DNA of 64,000 nt from Streptomyces fradiae (GCF_041270065.1 NZ_CP065958.1:6200001-6264000); one strand, 5' to 3'. Positions 46,201 to 53,216 are shown, counted from the stretch's first letter. Made by a program: numbers and translations. Notes: a model not told the origin generated them from the sequence alone.

Positions 46201-46524
46201 GCCGTCCAGGAACTCCATCGCCAGGTAGGGCAGACCGTCACGGTCCGCGGCGATGCCGCCCTCGATGATCCGGGTGAGGTTGGGGTGGTGATCAAGGTGC
46301 CGCATGATGCCCACTTCGCGGGCGAAGCGCTCCACGGCCTTGGTGCCACCGCTGGTGTCGATCCGGCCTCCGGTGCGGCGGCGGAGGATCGTCTTCACGG
46401 CGACCTTGCGCTCGGGTGAGCCCTCGGGGGCACGCAGGTCCTCGGCCTGATGGACCTCCCCCATGTTGCCCCTGCCGATGACACGCACGATGCGGAATCT
46501 GCCGTCGACGAGCTCGTGGCTCAC
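40225..46524 (-). CDS. Ser/Thr protein kinase fused to DUF1998-type helicase with nuclease-like tail
   Basis: In this 2099-residue protein, residues 10-285 are a Hanks-type kinase with GRGNMGEV, VAVK, HRDLKPAN (D149), DFG (D167) and APE. A Pro/Ala linker (about 305-335) leads to an SF2 helicase: TGTGSGKS near 450, DELHTYRG near 576, GTSATMST, and QRSGRAGRSGQP near 1358. Zinc-type cysteines follow (CANCGYHH, CGFC; then CALGCYDCLLTYGNQLDH near 1933, the DUF1998/MrfA signature). The end (APDFVYRLP, VAVFVDGPG, RDADAEERLFD) resembles a PD-(D/E)XK fold without the Lys. It recalls DruE of Druantia or DISARM helicases, plus a kinase. It starts at GTG 46524 with GAGGAG upstream and leads the operon. 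Confidence 0.9.
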   Translation of the reverse strand: MSHELVDGRFRIVRVIGRGNMGEVHQAEDLRAPEGSPERKVAVKTILRRRTGGRIDTSGGTKAVERFAREVGIMRHLDHHPNLTRIIEGGIAADRDGLPYLAMEFLDGASLRDLIEEEPQLPVSWVAAIGAQVAAGLAAAHARGVVHRDLKPANVMLTRGGTVKVLDFGMGSIVDDPDQTRLTSTGVSVGTARYMAPEQCQAKQVTQAADLYALGCVLYEMLVGVPPFTSESAYELAERHVHQEPSPVRAIRTEIPAELARLVDRLLAKQPADRPADAVAVRDALLPLAVPSDGDSLIPSWRDLDPTLPLRGSAPAPATAPEQAPAPVTASGTAMDVFGVHQALIRDYRSFTEGGTVIRDERVKAYVEKDLDDKSQWPNPWVSLNPFFQGGGTVVELAQQKVLHPECARIFQARKTEGGTVCDGRPLLLHQHQRDAIDAAASGASYVLTTGTGSGKSLSYIVPIVDKVLHERDAEGPNAPKRVRAIIVYPMNALANSQLRELEKYLRDGYGAGREPVTFARYTGQEDDARRKEIRDNPPDILLTNYVMLELMLTRPADRASLIRMARGLEFLVFDELHTYRGRQGADVALLIRRVREACQAEDLQCIGTSATMSTEGTLADQRRVVAGVASTLFGTQVRPEHVIGETLVRATGEAPATVPAERLTAPAPRAYDDLVRDPLARWIEDRFGLVEDAATGGLVRRPPAQIEAAARALHEASGVDEELCAKAIRATLEAGSQALNPRNERPLFAFRLHQFLSKGDTVYVTLENKSSRHLTRSYQLEQPGSGGKLLMPLAFCRECGQEYLTVWRTEKDGEVRYEARRDTSATGGRQGDGYLYVDHEREWPSNTQYAVDDRRLPESWLELDDKGQEVLKRTYRDRVPKAVTVDPFGHEGEGELKAAFIPSPFLFCLHCGVAYEQTRGRDFAKLATLDQEGRSSATSLVSASIVRSLKSVPEEALDKEARKLLTFVDNRQDASLQAGHFNDFVQITQLRGALYRAALDAGEDGLHHEELASAVTNALAISPADYTGEADLPPSLARNAARTLRDAVAFRLYLDLERGWRITMPNLEQTGLLEIDYEDLDWVAAKQDRWEGTHERLRDADPALRAEIMRTLLNEMRRSLAIDVSYFRDDAFESLQRATEERLVDPWILSTADKPSVGTAYPHPSRPGMDRSSLFLSARGKYGKYLRRADRTFRDLDQDDLQLIITELLKVLTKAGLVKEVEATPQRAGRYRRASSAVATGYRVAAQSLVWRAGKGESGAHDPLTRTYQSGDGPRINTFFLKLYRETADALSGLYAREHTAQVSPEDREAREEAFRKAELKLLYCSPTMELGVDISSLNAVMMRNVPPTPANYAQRSGRAGRSGQPALVTTYCATGNSHDQYYFRRSERMVAGAVAPPRLDLANEDLVLSHLQGIWIAEAGLRLGRSLPEVLDVSYPDTGERPAPALHLLPDIEAAAHDDGAQRRTVDAALRVLGPLIERDFTETTWWHDDWIGDKVRTVAQRFDRAFDRWRSLFRAALDDQYVQNKRRLDYSLTEGDRIRANARRREAETQLNLLMNESVDSKSVLSDFNPYRYLASEGFLPGYSFPRLPLAAYIPTIGRRRGDGDYLQRPRFLAIREFGPGALIYHEGARYQVTRIQLPPDSSGELTTGEARRCANCGYHHEPKEREDRCGFCKETLGSATYGLLHLHTVYTSRRERISSDEEERRRAGYRLETSYRFHDHGVRKGRLSAKIAEAAGGQLAEITYGDSATVRITNTGRVRARTDEPPGYWLDLADGRWMNDKDAAEASGDSSELPLVDADGNERRRTKRVIPFVEDRRNILVVTLDEALPEPIALTLMYALERGIEAEFELEDAELSSELLPPDDGPRRRLLLMEAAEGGAGVLRRLQAEDDALAKAARRALEICHFSPDGKDEGGEEHRPGRACALGCYDCLLTYGNQLDHSRINRHTVADLLVRLASATARREARGESRSEQYRRLLADSPADPTPVEVSAAELAAQGDFLGWAKARALRLPDEKDVFLTEANAAPDFVYRLPGVNVAVFVDGPGTEPSALRDADAEERLFDATWDVVRFQHGDDWDAIAAAHPRWFGSPAATD

Positions 46525-46653
46525 TGCCGCTCCTCTGCCCTCTGCCCGCGTTCACCTGCTGATCTGCCTGCCGCCCGCCCATCGTGCCAGAGCGGGCGGT
46601 GAGGCGGCCGTCACTGTACACGAAGCAAGGAGGAGATGACGAGTGTTCTGTCT

Positions 46654-46668
46654 GTTGACATCGTCAAC
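46654..46668. promoter_or_regulatory. Palindromic operator candidate, perfect copy (GTTGAC-N3-GTCAAC)
   Basis: GTTGACATCGTCAAC has the same six-base arms as the site at 8187. It lies between the divergent kinase-helicase operon (-) and the broken helicase gene (+), 130 bases from the operon's GTG start. It overlaps the -35 of a rightward promoter, so binding there should repress. Confidence 0.6.
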
Positions 46669-46684
46669 TCATCGCTTCTAGTCT
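46655..46684 (+). promoter_or_regulatory. Probable promoter overlapping the operator
   Basis: TTGACA (46655-46660) and TAGTCT (46679-46684) are separated by 18 bases. This is a good vegetative promoter pointing to the gene remnant at 46712. The -35 is part of the palindrome. The leftward operon promoter must lie in the same 187-base region, but I cannot place it firmly. Confidence 0.5.
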
Positions 46685-46711
46685 CCCCGTGGAGCGAATG
46701 GGGTGGGTGGC

Positions 46712-47531
46712 ATGAAGGCTGCGGTGGCGGAGCTGTTGACTCGACTCCGGCGTGCCTCGGTGAACGGTGTCGTGCCCGAGCAGGCCTTCGTGGCGGACGT
46801 GCGCGGTCTGGGGCTCGGGCAGGCCGAGCAGAACCGGCTGCGGAGTGAGCTGGCCCGACTCGGCCTGCCCGTCCAGGACGTACGCGTACATGTAGACGCG
46901 GACTCTCCAGATGTGGAAAAGGTTGCGCCATTCCGTGAAGAAAATGTGTCACCTCGGGCCGGGCGGGCGCGGGTGCTCCTGGCGCGCTACGAGGACGCCG
47001 ACGGGTTTGTGGACTCCCGCGCCCTGGACGGAGTGATCCGGCTGGCCGGGCTGACCACTCGCGAGGCGGGCGAGCTGAGGGCGGTGGCCCGGGTGTGGGG
47101 TGCGGCCGATGCGGGGGCCGGGACGGAGGAGCCCGAAACGGCCGCGCCGGAGGGCCAGGGAGTGCGGGAGGGCCAGGGAGTGCGGGAGGTATACGGAGCA
47201 GCCGCGCCGGAGGGCCCGCAGGATGCCGGGGACCTTGCCGGCGCCGTGGCGGCGGCCCTGGCGCCATGGAGGCCGCTACCGCAGACTGGACCTGGACCGA
47301 CCGGGAATTGTGCTCGTCCACCGCAGGAGCGCCAAGGGTCTCGGCTTCGACACCGTCGTCGTCCCTGACGCGCACACAGACGCCGCCACCGATCCCACCT
47401 CGGCCGCGCTGCGTATGGAGTACTACGTGATGGCCACGCGGGCCAGGCGCGAGGTGCACTTCGCCTATGAAGGGGTAGCCGAACCACCGCTACTGGCACA
47501 AGTGGCGGCGAGGGAGCTGCTGCGCGGCTGA
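46712..47531 (+). pseudogene. Frameshifted, internally deleted helicase-like gene remnant
   Basis: From ATG 46712 one frame encodes a helical segment (MKAAVAELLTRLRRASVNGV..RARVLLARYEDADGFVDSRALDGVIRLAGLTTREAGELRAV) that looks like the N-terminus of a larger actinobacterial protein. This frame runs on as low-complexity sequence to 47368. From about 47290 another frame encodes LVHRRSAKGLGFDTVVVPDAH and ALRMEYYVMATRARREVHFAYEG. These are the last motifs (V and VI) of a UvrD-like SF1 helicase, ending at 47531. The ATPase core that should lie between is missing. I infer a deletion plus frameshift of a helicase gene. A short tandem repeat lies near the junction. Confidence 0.65.
47150..47185 (+). 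repeat. Two tandem 18-bp repeats in the helicase remnant
   Basis: GAGGGCCAGGGAGTGCGG occurs twice in a row, encoding EGQGVR twice in the first frame. It lies about 100 bases before the point where the helicase reading frame changes. It may be a footprint of slippage in a decaying gene. Confidence 0.75.
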
Positions 47532-47582
47532 CCCGCTGCGGGCGCTGCCGATGAAGCGGAGCAGCAGACGTCATGGGGAGAT

Positions 47583-48320
47583 TCACGGAGAGTCGATCTT
47601 CGCGTACTCCACGAGGAGAGGGCTCGCTACCACGCAGCGAGAGCCGGCACGGGTACCCGGAAGCAGTCCGGTGACACGCGCATACCCGGTCATCATCGCG
47701 GACATGTCGATGCCGTCGCCATCGTCGTCCAGCGCGTCCAGGAGCTCCTGCACGCCTCGCCCGTGCAGGCGTACCCCTGCCGGTGACGGGTCCTGCTCCA
47801 CCGACAGCGGGTCGCGGTGCCGTGTGAGGGCCTCCACGACGTGCCCGGCCCTGGTGACGAACGCCGTTCCGAGACTGGAGGCCGAGTCCTCCACCTCCAG
47901 TGCCGGACCGTTCACCGACATCGGGGTCCAGCCTCTGAGATGACGGACCGACCCATGCATCAGCAGACGGCAGTCCTCTCCCGCCTCACGGTCCGTTTCT
48001 CCTTGGCCCGCAGCGTCCACGAACAGGACGAGATCCTTGTGAGCGGCGCCGAGTGTCACGCAGCGAAGCGGCGCTTCGAACTGCACCCATTGCCCAGGAC
48101 GCACGCCGGGCTCCGCGTACCAGCCCGCGTGGAGTTCCACGTGCCTGGACACGTCACGGAGGTGCCGCAACTGCCCTTGCTCCAGGTCCGTCGCTGGCGC
48201 GTCCATGTCGAAGCCGCCCAGCGGCGTGGTCACGCGGAGAGCACCTGTACGCGGGACACGTCGCGGCTCCGGTACGAACTGCCGCAGCTTGCTCTCCGAC
48301 AAATAGACGATCTCGCGCAT
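47583..48320 (-). CDS. Conserved Streptomyces protein of unknown function
   Basis: This 245-residue protein starts MREIVYLSESKLRQFVPE, a pattern I associate with conserved streptomycete proteins of unknown role. The middle has VQFEAPLRCVTLGAAHKDLVLFVDAAG and the end LLPGTRAGSRCVVASPLLVEYAK. It looks alpha/beta, cytoplasmic and without signal peptide or membrane helix. ATG 48320 was chosen for the GGGGAA upstream and the conserved start; the frame is open to a start at 48377. It lies alone and leftward between the helicase remnant and the membrane/kinase pair, with no obvious operon partner. I assign no function. Confidence 0.7.
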   Translation of the reverse strand: MREIVYLSESKLRQFVPEPRRVPRTGALRVTTPLGGFDMDAPATDLEQGQLRHLRDVSRHVELHAGWYAEPGVRPGQWVQFEAPLRCVTLGAAHKDLVLFVDAAGQGETDREAGEDCRLLMHGSVRHLRGWTPMSVNGPALEVEDSASSLGTAFVTRAGHVVEALTRHRDPLSVEQDPSPAGVRLHGRGVQELLDALDDDGDGIDMSAMMTGYARVTGLLPGTRAGSRCVVASPLLVEYAKIDSP

Positions 48321-48498
48321 GGTGCGTTCCCCGTTCGGCCGGCCGGTCACGTCACATGCCATGGTGTCATCTCGCACTGACAGTGGCTGGAACGGTCCGA
48401 TTTCGCATCAGATCAAGCCAGTTGCGGAGCAGCCAACCCGAGGGCCGCGACAATGAGCGGGCACGCACCACAGACGGGTGATGACCTCGGGGGATGTC

Positions 48499-50301
48499 AT
48501 GGAAGACGGGCTTGAACAGGACGCGGCACTTCACAGACTTGGCGAACGGATCGAGGGCGTAGAGAAGGGGCAGCAGCGGCACGAGGGAAAACTGGATGGC
48601 TTCGGCGAGGGGCTGCGGGACCTCCGAGCGGACGTCGAGAGGCTGAGCGGCGAACTCGTCCATGCGCGCCGGGAGCTCGCGGAGTTGGGGGGCGCGGTCA
48701 CCGGCATACGCGAGTCGCTCGACAGGTTCATCGAGCAGTACGGACGCGATCGGGAGGTGTCCAAGGCCCGGGCCGAACTGGCCCTCTTGAGGACCGATTG
48801 GCACGCGAACTTCGCACAGCGCAAGCAGACCCGTGCTCTGGCCCGAGGCCTGGTGCATACCCTCACCGCGCAGGCCGTGCACAGAAGGGTGGTGAACACG
48901 GCCACCGTGCGGGCCTGCTCCGAGGAGCGGCTGCTCCTCGAACCCACGTACTGGCTCGCACCCGCGACCATGGCGGTCGCTGCCAAGTTCCGGAACCAGA
49001 AGGAGCAGGGCGACCGCGCCCGGGCGCACGCCTGTGCCCTGGACGCCGCCAAGGCCAACCTCTTCTTCTCGTTGACATGTTCTCGCCTCGGAGACGAGAC
49101 CGAGGCCGCCGCATGGATGGACCTCTACCTTCAGTCGCTCGACCCGGATGAACTGGGACAGGACTTCCTGGTCGTCCTGGACGCGATCGCCGGCAAGGAA
49201 CTGGGCGAGCGCGCGCTCGGGTACACCCAGCAGGCCATGGCGCGCTGGCACCGTGGTGGTTCGACTCTCTCGGCGGGCATGTACGCATCGCCCGACCCAC
49301 AGGGTGGCACCCATCTGGAGTCCCGGCTGATGGACCTGCGCAGGCGTATGGACGAGAAGCGGTACGCGGCCCTCCGTCAGACATGCGGGGAGCAGTGGGA
49401 ACTGCTCCGGGGCGGTTGGGAAATCTCGACCGTGCCGGGCAGGACCTTGACTCATCTCGAGCGCACGTTCCCGGACGGATTCGGCGGAGGCGACAGGGTC
49501 GACGCGCCGGCCGCCGCCGGCGGCCATGTGGAGAGTGCCCTCGAGCGCCTCATCGACCAACTTGAGCCGGACGAAGCGGACATGCGTGAGAGGATGCGGA
49601 GAGCCGAACGTGTCATTGAGCACGGGGGAGACCTTGAGGTGGCCGACAAAGCGCACGAGTCGTCCCTCGCCCTCGATGCCGCCCGGGTGGACTTCATGAC
49701 GCTCCTCGATCAGGCCGTCTTCGAGCCGAACGAAGTGCGGCTCGGCTCGCCGGCTCGCCAGATGGCTCTGCGGGCCATCTGGCCGGGGTTGGAGAAGACT
49801 GCGCAGCGCCTCGTCACGGCTTCCCGCGATCGCCTTCCGGAGCAGATCACGTTGAGCGTCGCGGGATGGGACTGCTCCGTCCCGACGGACCTGCGGCTGA
49901 TGGTGGCGCCAGGCCGGTTCGTCGATGAACTTGCCACGCACATCGAGCGACAGACCCAGGCCAGGTCGGACGCCGTGGTGCGCCGATGGCCCCGGGTGAT
50001 CGCCGCCCTCGTCATCGGTTTCGTCACCCTGGCATTGGTGGTGCCGTTCGCCGACGGCGCGGCGCGGTCGATCTTCGCCCTGCTCACGATCAGCCTGTTC
50101 ACTTGGGCGGGGTGGGAGTTCTGGAGCGTTCCGCTGCGCAAGAGGCGCGTGCGCGACCAGGGAGACCGATTGCGGCACGAGTCCGTAGCGACGCTGGACA
50201 AGGCGCTCCGTCAGTACGAGAGGCTTTTCGCGGACTGTCACGATGCGGAAGAGCAGCTCGCTCTCCTCACTCGCTGGGGAGGAGCCCCTGAACGGGACTG
50301 A
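48499..50301 (+). CDS. Coiled-coil protein with two C-terminal membrane helices
   Basis: In this protein of about 600 residues, an N-terminal coiled coil (LGERIEGVEKGQQRHEGKLDG and so on, about 100 residues) precedes a helical middle with TPR-like stretches (ANLFFSLTCSRLGDETEAAAWMDLYLQSL). Two adjacent membrane helices near residues 500-550 follow (VIAALVIGFVTLALVVPFA; SIFALLTISLFTWAGWEFW), then a cytoplasmic coiled tail. The family is unknown to me. ATG 48499 has GGGGGA just upstream; GTG 48478 and ATG 48481 in frame are alternatives. A Ser/Thr kinase follows after 45 bases, so this may be its membrane partner or substrate. Confidence 0.75.
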   Translation: MEDGLEQDAALHRLGERIEGVEKGQQRHEGKLDGFGEGLRDLRADVERLSGELVHARRELAELGGAVTGIRESLDRFIEQYGRDREVSKARAELALLRTDWHANFAQRKQTRALARGLVHTLTAQAVHRRVVNTATVRACSEERLLLEPTYWLAPATMAVAAKFRNQKEQGDRARAHACALDAAKANLFFSLTCSRLGDETEAAAWMDLYLQSLDPDELGQDFLVVLDAIAGKELGERALGYTQQAMARWHRGGSTLSAGMYASPDPQGGTHLESRLMDLRRRMDEKRYAALRQTCGEQWELLRGGWEISTVPGRTLTHLERTFPDGFGGGDRVDAPAAAGGHVESALERLIDQLEPDEADMRERMRRAERVIEHGGDLEVADKAHESSLALDAARVDFMTLLDQAVFEPNEVRLGSPARQMALRAIWPGLEKTAQRLVTASRDRLPEQITLSVAGWDCSVPTDLRLMVAPGRFVDELATHIERQTQARSDAVVRRWPRVIAALVIGFVTLALVVPFADGAARSIFALLTISLFTWAGWEFWSVPLRKRRVRDQGDRLRHESVATLDKALRQYERLFADCHDAEEQLALLTRWGGAPERD

Positions 50302-50346
50302 TCTCCGGACGAAGGGATCCGGCCCGCGAACGAAATAGGGAACCAG

Positions 50347-51543
50347 ATGGACACCACCAGACTGATCGGCGGCCGCTTCAGGGTGAAGGACCGCCCGGTC
50401 AGCGGTGCCATGGGCGACGTGTGGCCGGCCGAGGACACGAAGCTCGGCCGCACCGTGGCTCTGAAGTTCCTCGCGCGACGACGCCTCCGCCAGCAGGGAG
50501 CCCCCACGGAGTTCACGGATTGGACAGTGAAGAGGTTCGGGCGGGAGGGCGTGGCCATGGCGAGGGTCAGTCATGCTCATGTTGCGCAGATCTACGACAC
50601 GGGCGAACACGAGGGCGAGCTCTACATCGTCATGGAGTACATCCAGGGCAGATCGCTCGCCGGGCATCTGAAGGAGGGACCCACCCTCACGCTCGAGCGA
50701 ACCGTGCGATGGACACGGGAGATCTGCGAGGGCCTTGACGCCGCGCACCAACGAGACGTGCTCCACCACGACATCAAGCCCGACAACATCATGATCACGA
50801 ATGAGGGTGACGTGAAGATCGTGGACTTCGGGCTGGCGTCCCTCGCCGATGTGACCCAGTCCCACACGGGCGTGGGCACCGCGTTGTACAAGGCGCCGGA
50901 GAGGTGGAGCGGCAGCCTGGGCAGCGTGCGCAGTGACCTGTACTCCGTGGGATGTGTCCTGTACGAGATGCTGACGGGGCGCCCGCCCTTCGGCGGCCCG
51001 CAGGACGACCCCATGACCGTGGGCAGAATGCACCAGGACGACACGCCGGCACCCCCAAGCGCCCACCGTCCTGGCGTGCCCGACCAACTCGACGTGATCG
51101 TTCGGATCCTCCTGGAGAAAGATCCGGGAGATCGCCCGCGAAGCGCAGAAGCGGTCGCGTTGGTGATGAGCGACATCCAGCATGTTCTGGGGGCCGAGGA
51201 CAAGGTCGTCGAGAGCGGGCGGGGACACTTGCCTGAGGCTCTGAACGGCAGTACTCGACATTCGGAGCGCATCGAGGTCCTTGATCGCCGTATCTTTGAA
51301 CTGCAGCTCCGGTTCGGGCCTTATGACCAAAAAGTGATCGAGGCGCGCATGGAGCACGCCGATCTCACTGGTCGGTCGGGCGATGCACGAGGGGCTGCAG
51401 CCCTGTTCAACCGCCTCGGCCGTGACTGTCAGGACTTCTTCGGGCCGTACGACACGCAGGCACTCAATGCCTTTGAAGAAGTGGCTCGGTGGATCGCGCG
51501 ATCGGAGGGGGGCAACCGGAGTGGAACCGGCACGCTGTCCTGA
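50347..51543 (+). CDS. Soluble Ser/Thr protein kinase with TPR-like C-terminus
   Basis: The 398-residue protein has a Hanks-type kinase domain (about 8-280): VALKFLA (ATP Lys), HHDIKPDN (HRD with Arg replaced by His), DFGLA, APER and DLYSVGCVLYEMLTG. The C-terminal 100 residues contain two copies of an FGPYD-headed helical repeat (ELQLRFGPYDQKVIEARMEHADL; CQDFFGPYDTQALNAFEEVA), like kinesin-light-chain TPRs. No membrane helix or PASTA domain is present, unlike PknB. It is co-directional with the membrane coiled-coil gene 45 bases upstream. ATG 50347 has AGGGAA upstream. The glycine loop (VSGAMGDVW) is imperfect, but the catalytic Asp residues are intact. Confidence 0.9.
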   Translation: MDTTRLIGGRFRVKDRPVSGAMGDVWPAEDTKLGRTVALKFLARRRLRQQGAPTEFTDWTVKRFGREGVAMARVSHAHVAQIYDTGEHEGELYIVMEYIQGRSLAGHLKEGPTLTLERTVRWTREICEGLDAAHQRDVLHHDIKPDNIMITNEGDVKIVDFGLASLADVTQSHTGVGTALYKAPERWSGSLGSVRSDLYSVGCVLYEMLTGRPPFGGPQDDPMTVGRMHQDDTPAPPSAHRPGVPDQLDVIVRILLEKDPGDRPRSAEAVALVMSDIQHVLGAEDKVVESGRGHLPEALNGSTRHSERIEVLDRRIFELQLRFGPYDQKVIEARMEHADLTGRSGDARGAAALFNRLGRDCQDFFGPYDTQALNAFEEVARWIARSEGGNRSGTGTLS

Positions 51544-51556
51544 GGGCCGGCCTGAT

Positions 51557-51589
51557 GGGGCCGGCAGCCCTGGGGCCGCCGGCCACCCC
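51557..51589. terminator. Hairpin between kinase gene and acyl-CoA carboxylase gene
   Basis: GGGGCCGGC and GCCGGCC-A-CCCC pair with one bulged A across a 12-base loop. It lies in the 47-base gap between the convergent kinase gene and accB-type gene and probably terminates both. It marks the right edge of the defence island. Confidence 0.6.
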
Positions 51590-51590
51590 C

Positions 51591-53216
51591 TCACATCGGC
51601 GGATTGCCGTGCTTGCGTTCCGGGAGCGCTGCGTGCTTCTGGCGGAGCATCGCCAGGGCGCGGGTCAGGGTGCGCCGGGTGTCGGCCGGGGCGATGACGT
51701 CGTCGACCAGGCCGCGCTCGGCGGCGTAGTAGGGGTGCATCAGCTCGGACTTGTACTCCTTGATGAGGCGGGCGCGGGTCGCGTCCGGGTCCGGGGAGGC
51801 GGCGATCTCGCGGCGGAAGACGACGTTCGCCGCGCCCTCCGCGCCCATCACCGCGATCTCGTTGGTCGGCCAGGCGAAGGAGAGGTCGGCGCCGATGGAG
51901 CGGGAGTCCATGACGATGTAGGCGCCGCCGTAGGCCTTGCGGAGGACCAGGGAGATGCGCGGGACCGTCGCGTTGCAGTAGGCGTAGAGGAGTTTGGCGC
52001 CGTGCCGGATGATGCCGTTGTGCTCCTGGTCGACGCCCGGCAGGAAGCCCGGCACGTCGACCAGGGTGACCAGCGGGATGTTGAAGGCGTCGCAGAACTG
52101 CACGAAGCGGGCGGCCTTCTCCGAGCCGTGGATGTCGAGGACGCCGGCGAGGGCGGTGGGCTGGTTCGCCACGATGCCCACCACGTGCCCGTCCAGGCGG
52201 GCGAGCGCGCACACCACGTTCTGCGCCCAGCCCTCGTGGACCTCGAAGTAGTCCCCGTCGTCGACGATCTCCTCGATCACCGCGCGCATGTCGTACGCCT
52301 GCTGGGGGCCGGCCGGCACCAGTGAGGTCAGCGCGTCCGTGGGCCGGTCCGGCGGGTCGTCGGTGCGGACCACCGGGGGGAGTTCGCGGTTGTTCTGCGG
52401 GAGCAGGGACAGCAGATGGCGGACGTCCGCCAGGCACTCCGCCTCGTCGTCGTAGACGAAGCCCGACACCCCCGACACCCCGGCGTGCACGTCGGCGCCG
52501 CCGAGCCCGTCATGGCTGATCTGCTCGCCCGTCACCGCCTGCACCACGTCCGGACCCGTGATGAACATCTGCGAGGTGCCCCGCACCATGAACACGAAGT
52601 CGGTCAGCGCGGGGGAGTAGGCCGCGCCGCCCGCGCACGGGCCCAGGATCACGCTGATCTGCGGGATCACCCCGGAGGCCCGGGTGTTGCGGCGGAAGAT
52701 GCCGCCGTACCCGGCGAGCGCCGTCACGCCCTCCTGGATCCGCGCGCCCGCGCCGTCGCTCAGGCCCACGACCGGCGCGCCCGCCGCCTCCGCCAGGTCC
52801 ATCACCTTGTGGATCTTCTCCGCGTGGGCCTCGCCCAGGGCGCCGCCGAAGACCCGGAAGTCATGGGCGTACGCGAAGACCGTGCGCCCGTGCACCAGGC
52901 CCCAGCCGGTCACCACGCCGTCGCCGTGCGGCTTGCGCGCCTCCAGGCCGAAGCCCGAGGCGCGGTGCCGGCGCAGCGGCTCGATCTCGGTGAACGTGCC
53001 CTCGTCGAAGAGGAGTTCCATGCGTTCGGGTGCGGTGAGCTTGCCCTTGGCGTGCTGGCGCCGGGTGGCCTCGGGGTCGGGGCCGCGGCTCAGCTCCTCC
53101 TTGAGGCGTTGCAACTCGTCGGTGGAGCGCCGCAGATCCGGCTCGGGGGCGGGGGCCGGGGCGGGGGAGGCGAGGGGGGTCGGACTGTCGGCGAGCAGTT
53201 CGTCGAAGGTCGTCAT
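51591..53216 (-). CDS. Acyl-CoA carboxylase beta (carboxyltransferase) subunit
   Basis: The 541-residue protein matches the PccB/AccB carboxyltransferase family. It has ARKPHGDGVVTGWG, the first oxyanion region LSDGAGARIQEGV, GPCAGGAAYSPALTDF, ANQPTALAGVLDI, and VDVPGFLPGVDQE with KAYGGAYIVMDSR. It transfers CO2 from carboxybiotin to acetyl- or propionyl-CoA, making malonyl- or methylmalonyl-CoA in the cytoplasm. The biotin carboxylase/BCCP subunit is not in the window; an epsilon subunit gene lies 9 kb away at 62398. No clear ribosome site precedes ATG 53216. It follows the SARP gene by 87 bases, and the gap holds the palindrome GTCCTC-TG-GAGGAC (53256-53269). Confidence 0.95.
   Translation of the reverse strand: MTTFDELLADSPTPLASPAPAPAPEPDLRRSTDELQRLKEELSRGPDPEATRRQHAKGKLTAPERMELLFDEGTFTEIEPLRRHRASGFGLEARKPHGDGVVTGWGLVHGRTVFAYAHDFRVFGGALGEAHAEKIHKVMDLAEAAGAPVVGLSDGAGARIQEGVTALAGYGGIFRRNTRASGVIPQISVILGPCAGGAAYSPALTDFVFMVRGTSQMFITGPDVVQAVTGEQISHDGLGGADVHAGVSGVSGFVYDDEAECLADVRHLLSLLPQNNRELPPVVRTDDPPDRPTDALTSLVPAGPQQAYDMRAVIEEIVDDGDYFEVHEGWAQNVVCALARLDGHVVGIVANQPTALAGVLDIHGSEKAARFVQFCDAFNIPLVTLVDVPGFLPGVDQEHNGIIRHGAKLLYAYCNATVPRISLVLRKAYGGAYIVMDSRSIGADLSFAWPTNEIAVMGAEGAANVVFRREIAASPDPDATRARLIKEYKSELMHPYYAAERGLVDDVIAPADTRRTLTRALAMLRQKHAALPERKHGNPPM

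Noticed and set aside
48367..52437. 1356-residue open frame on the minus strand opposite the membrane/kinase genes
   Set aside because: It is a GC-skew shadow: the opposite strand carries genes with clear motifs and good ribosome sites, and the translated frame is low-complexity without domain patterns except where it shares sequence with the true carboxylase gene.
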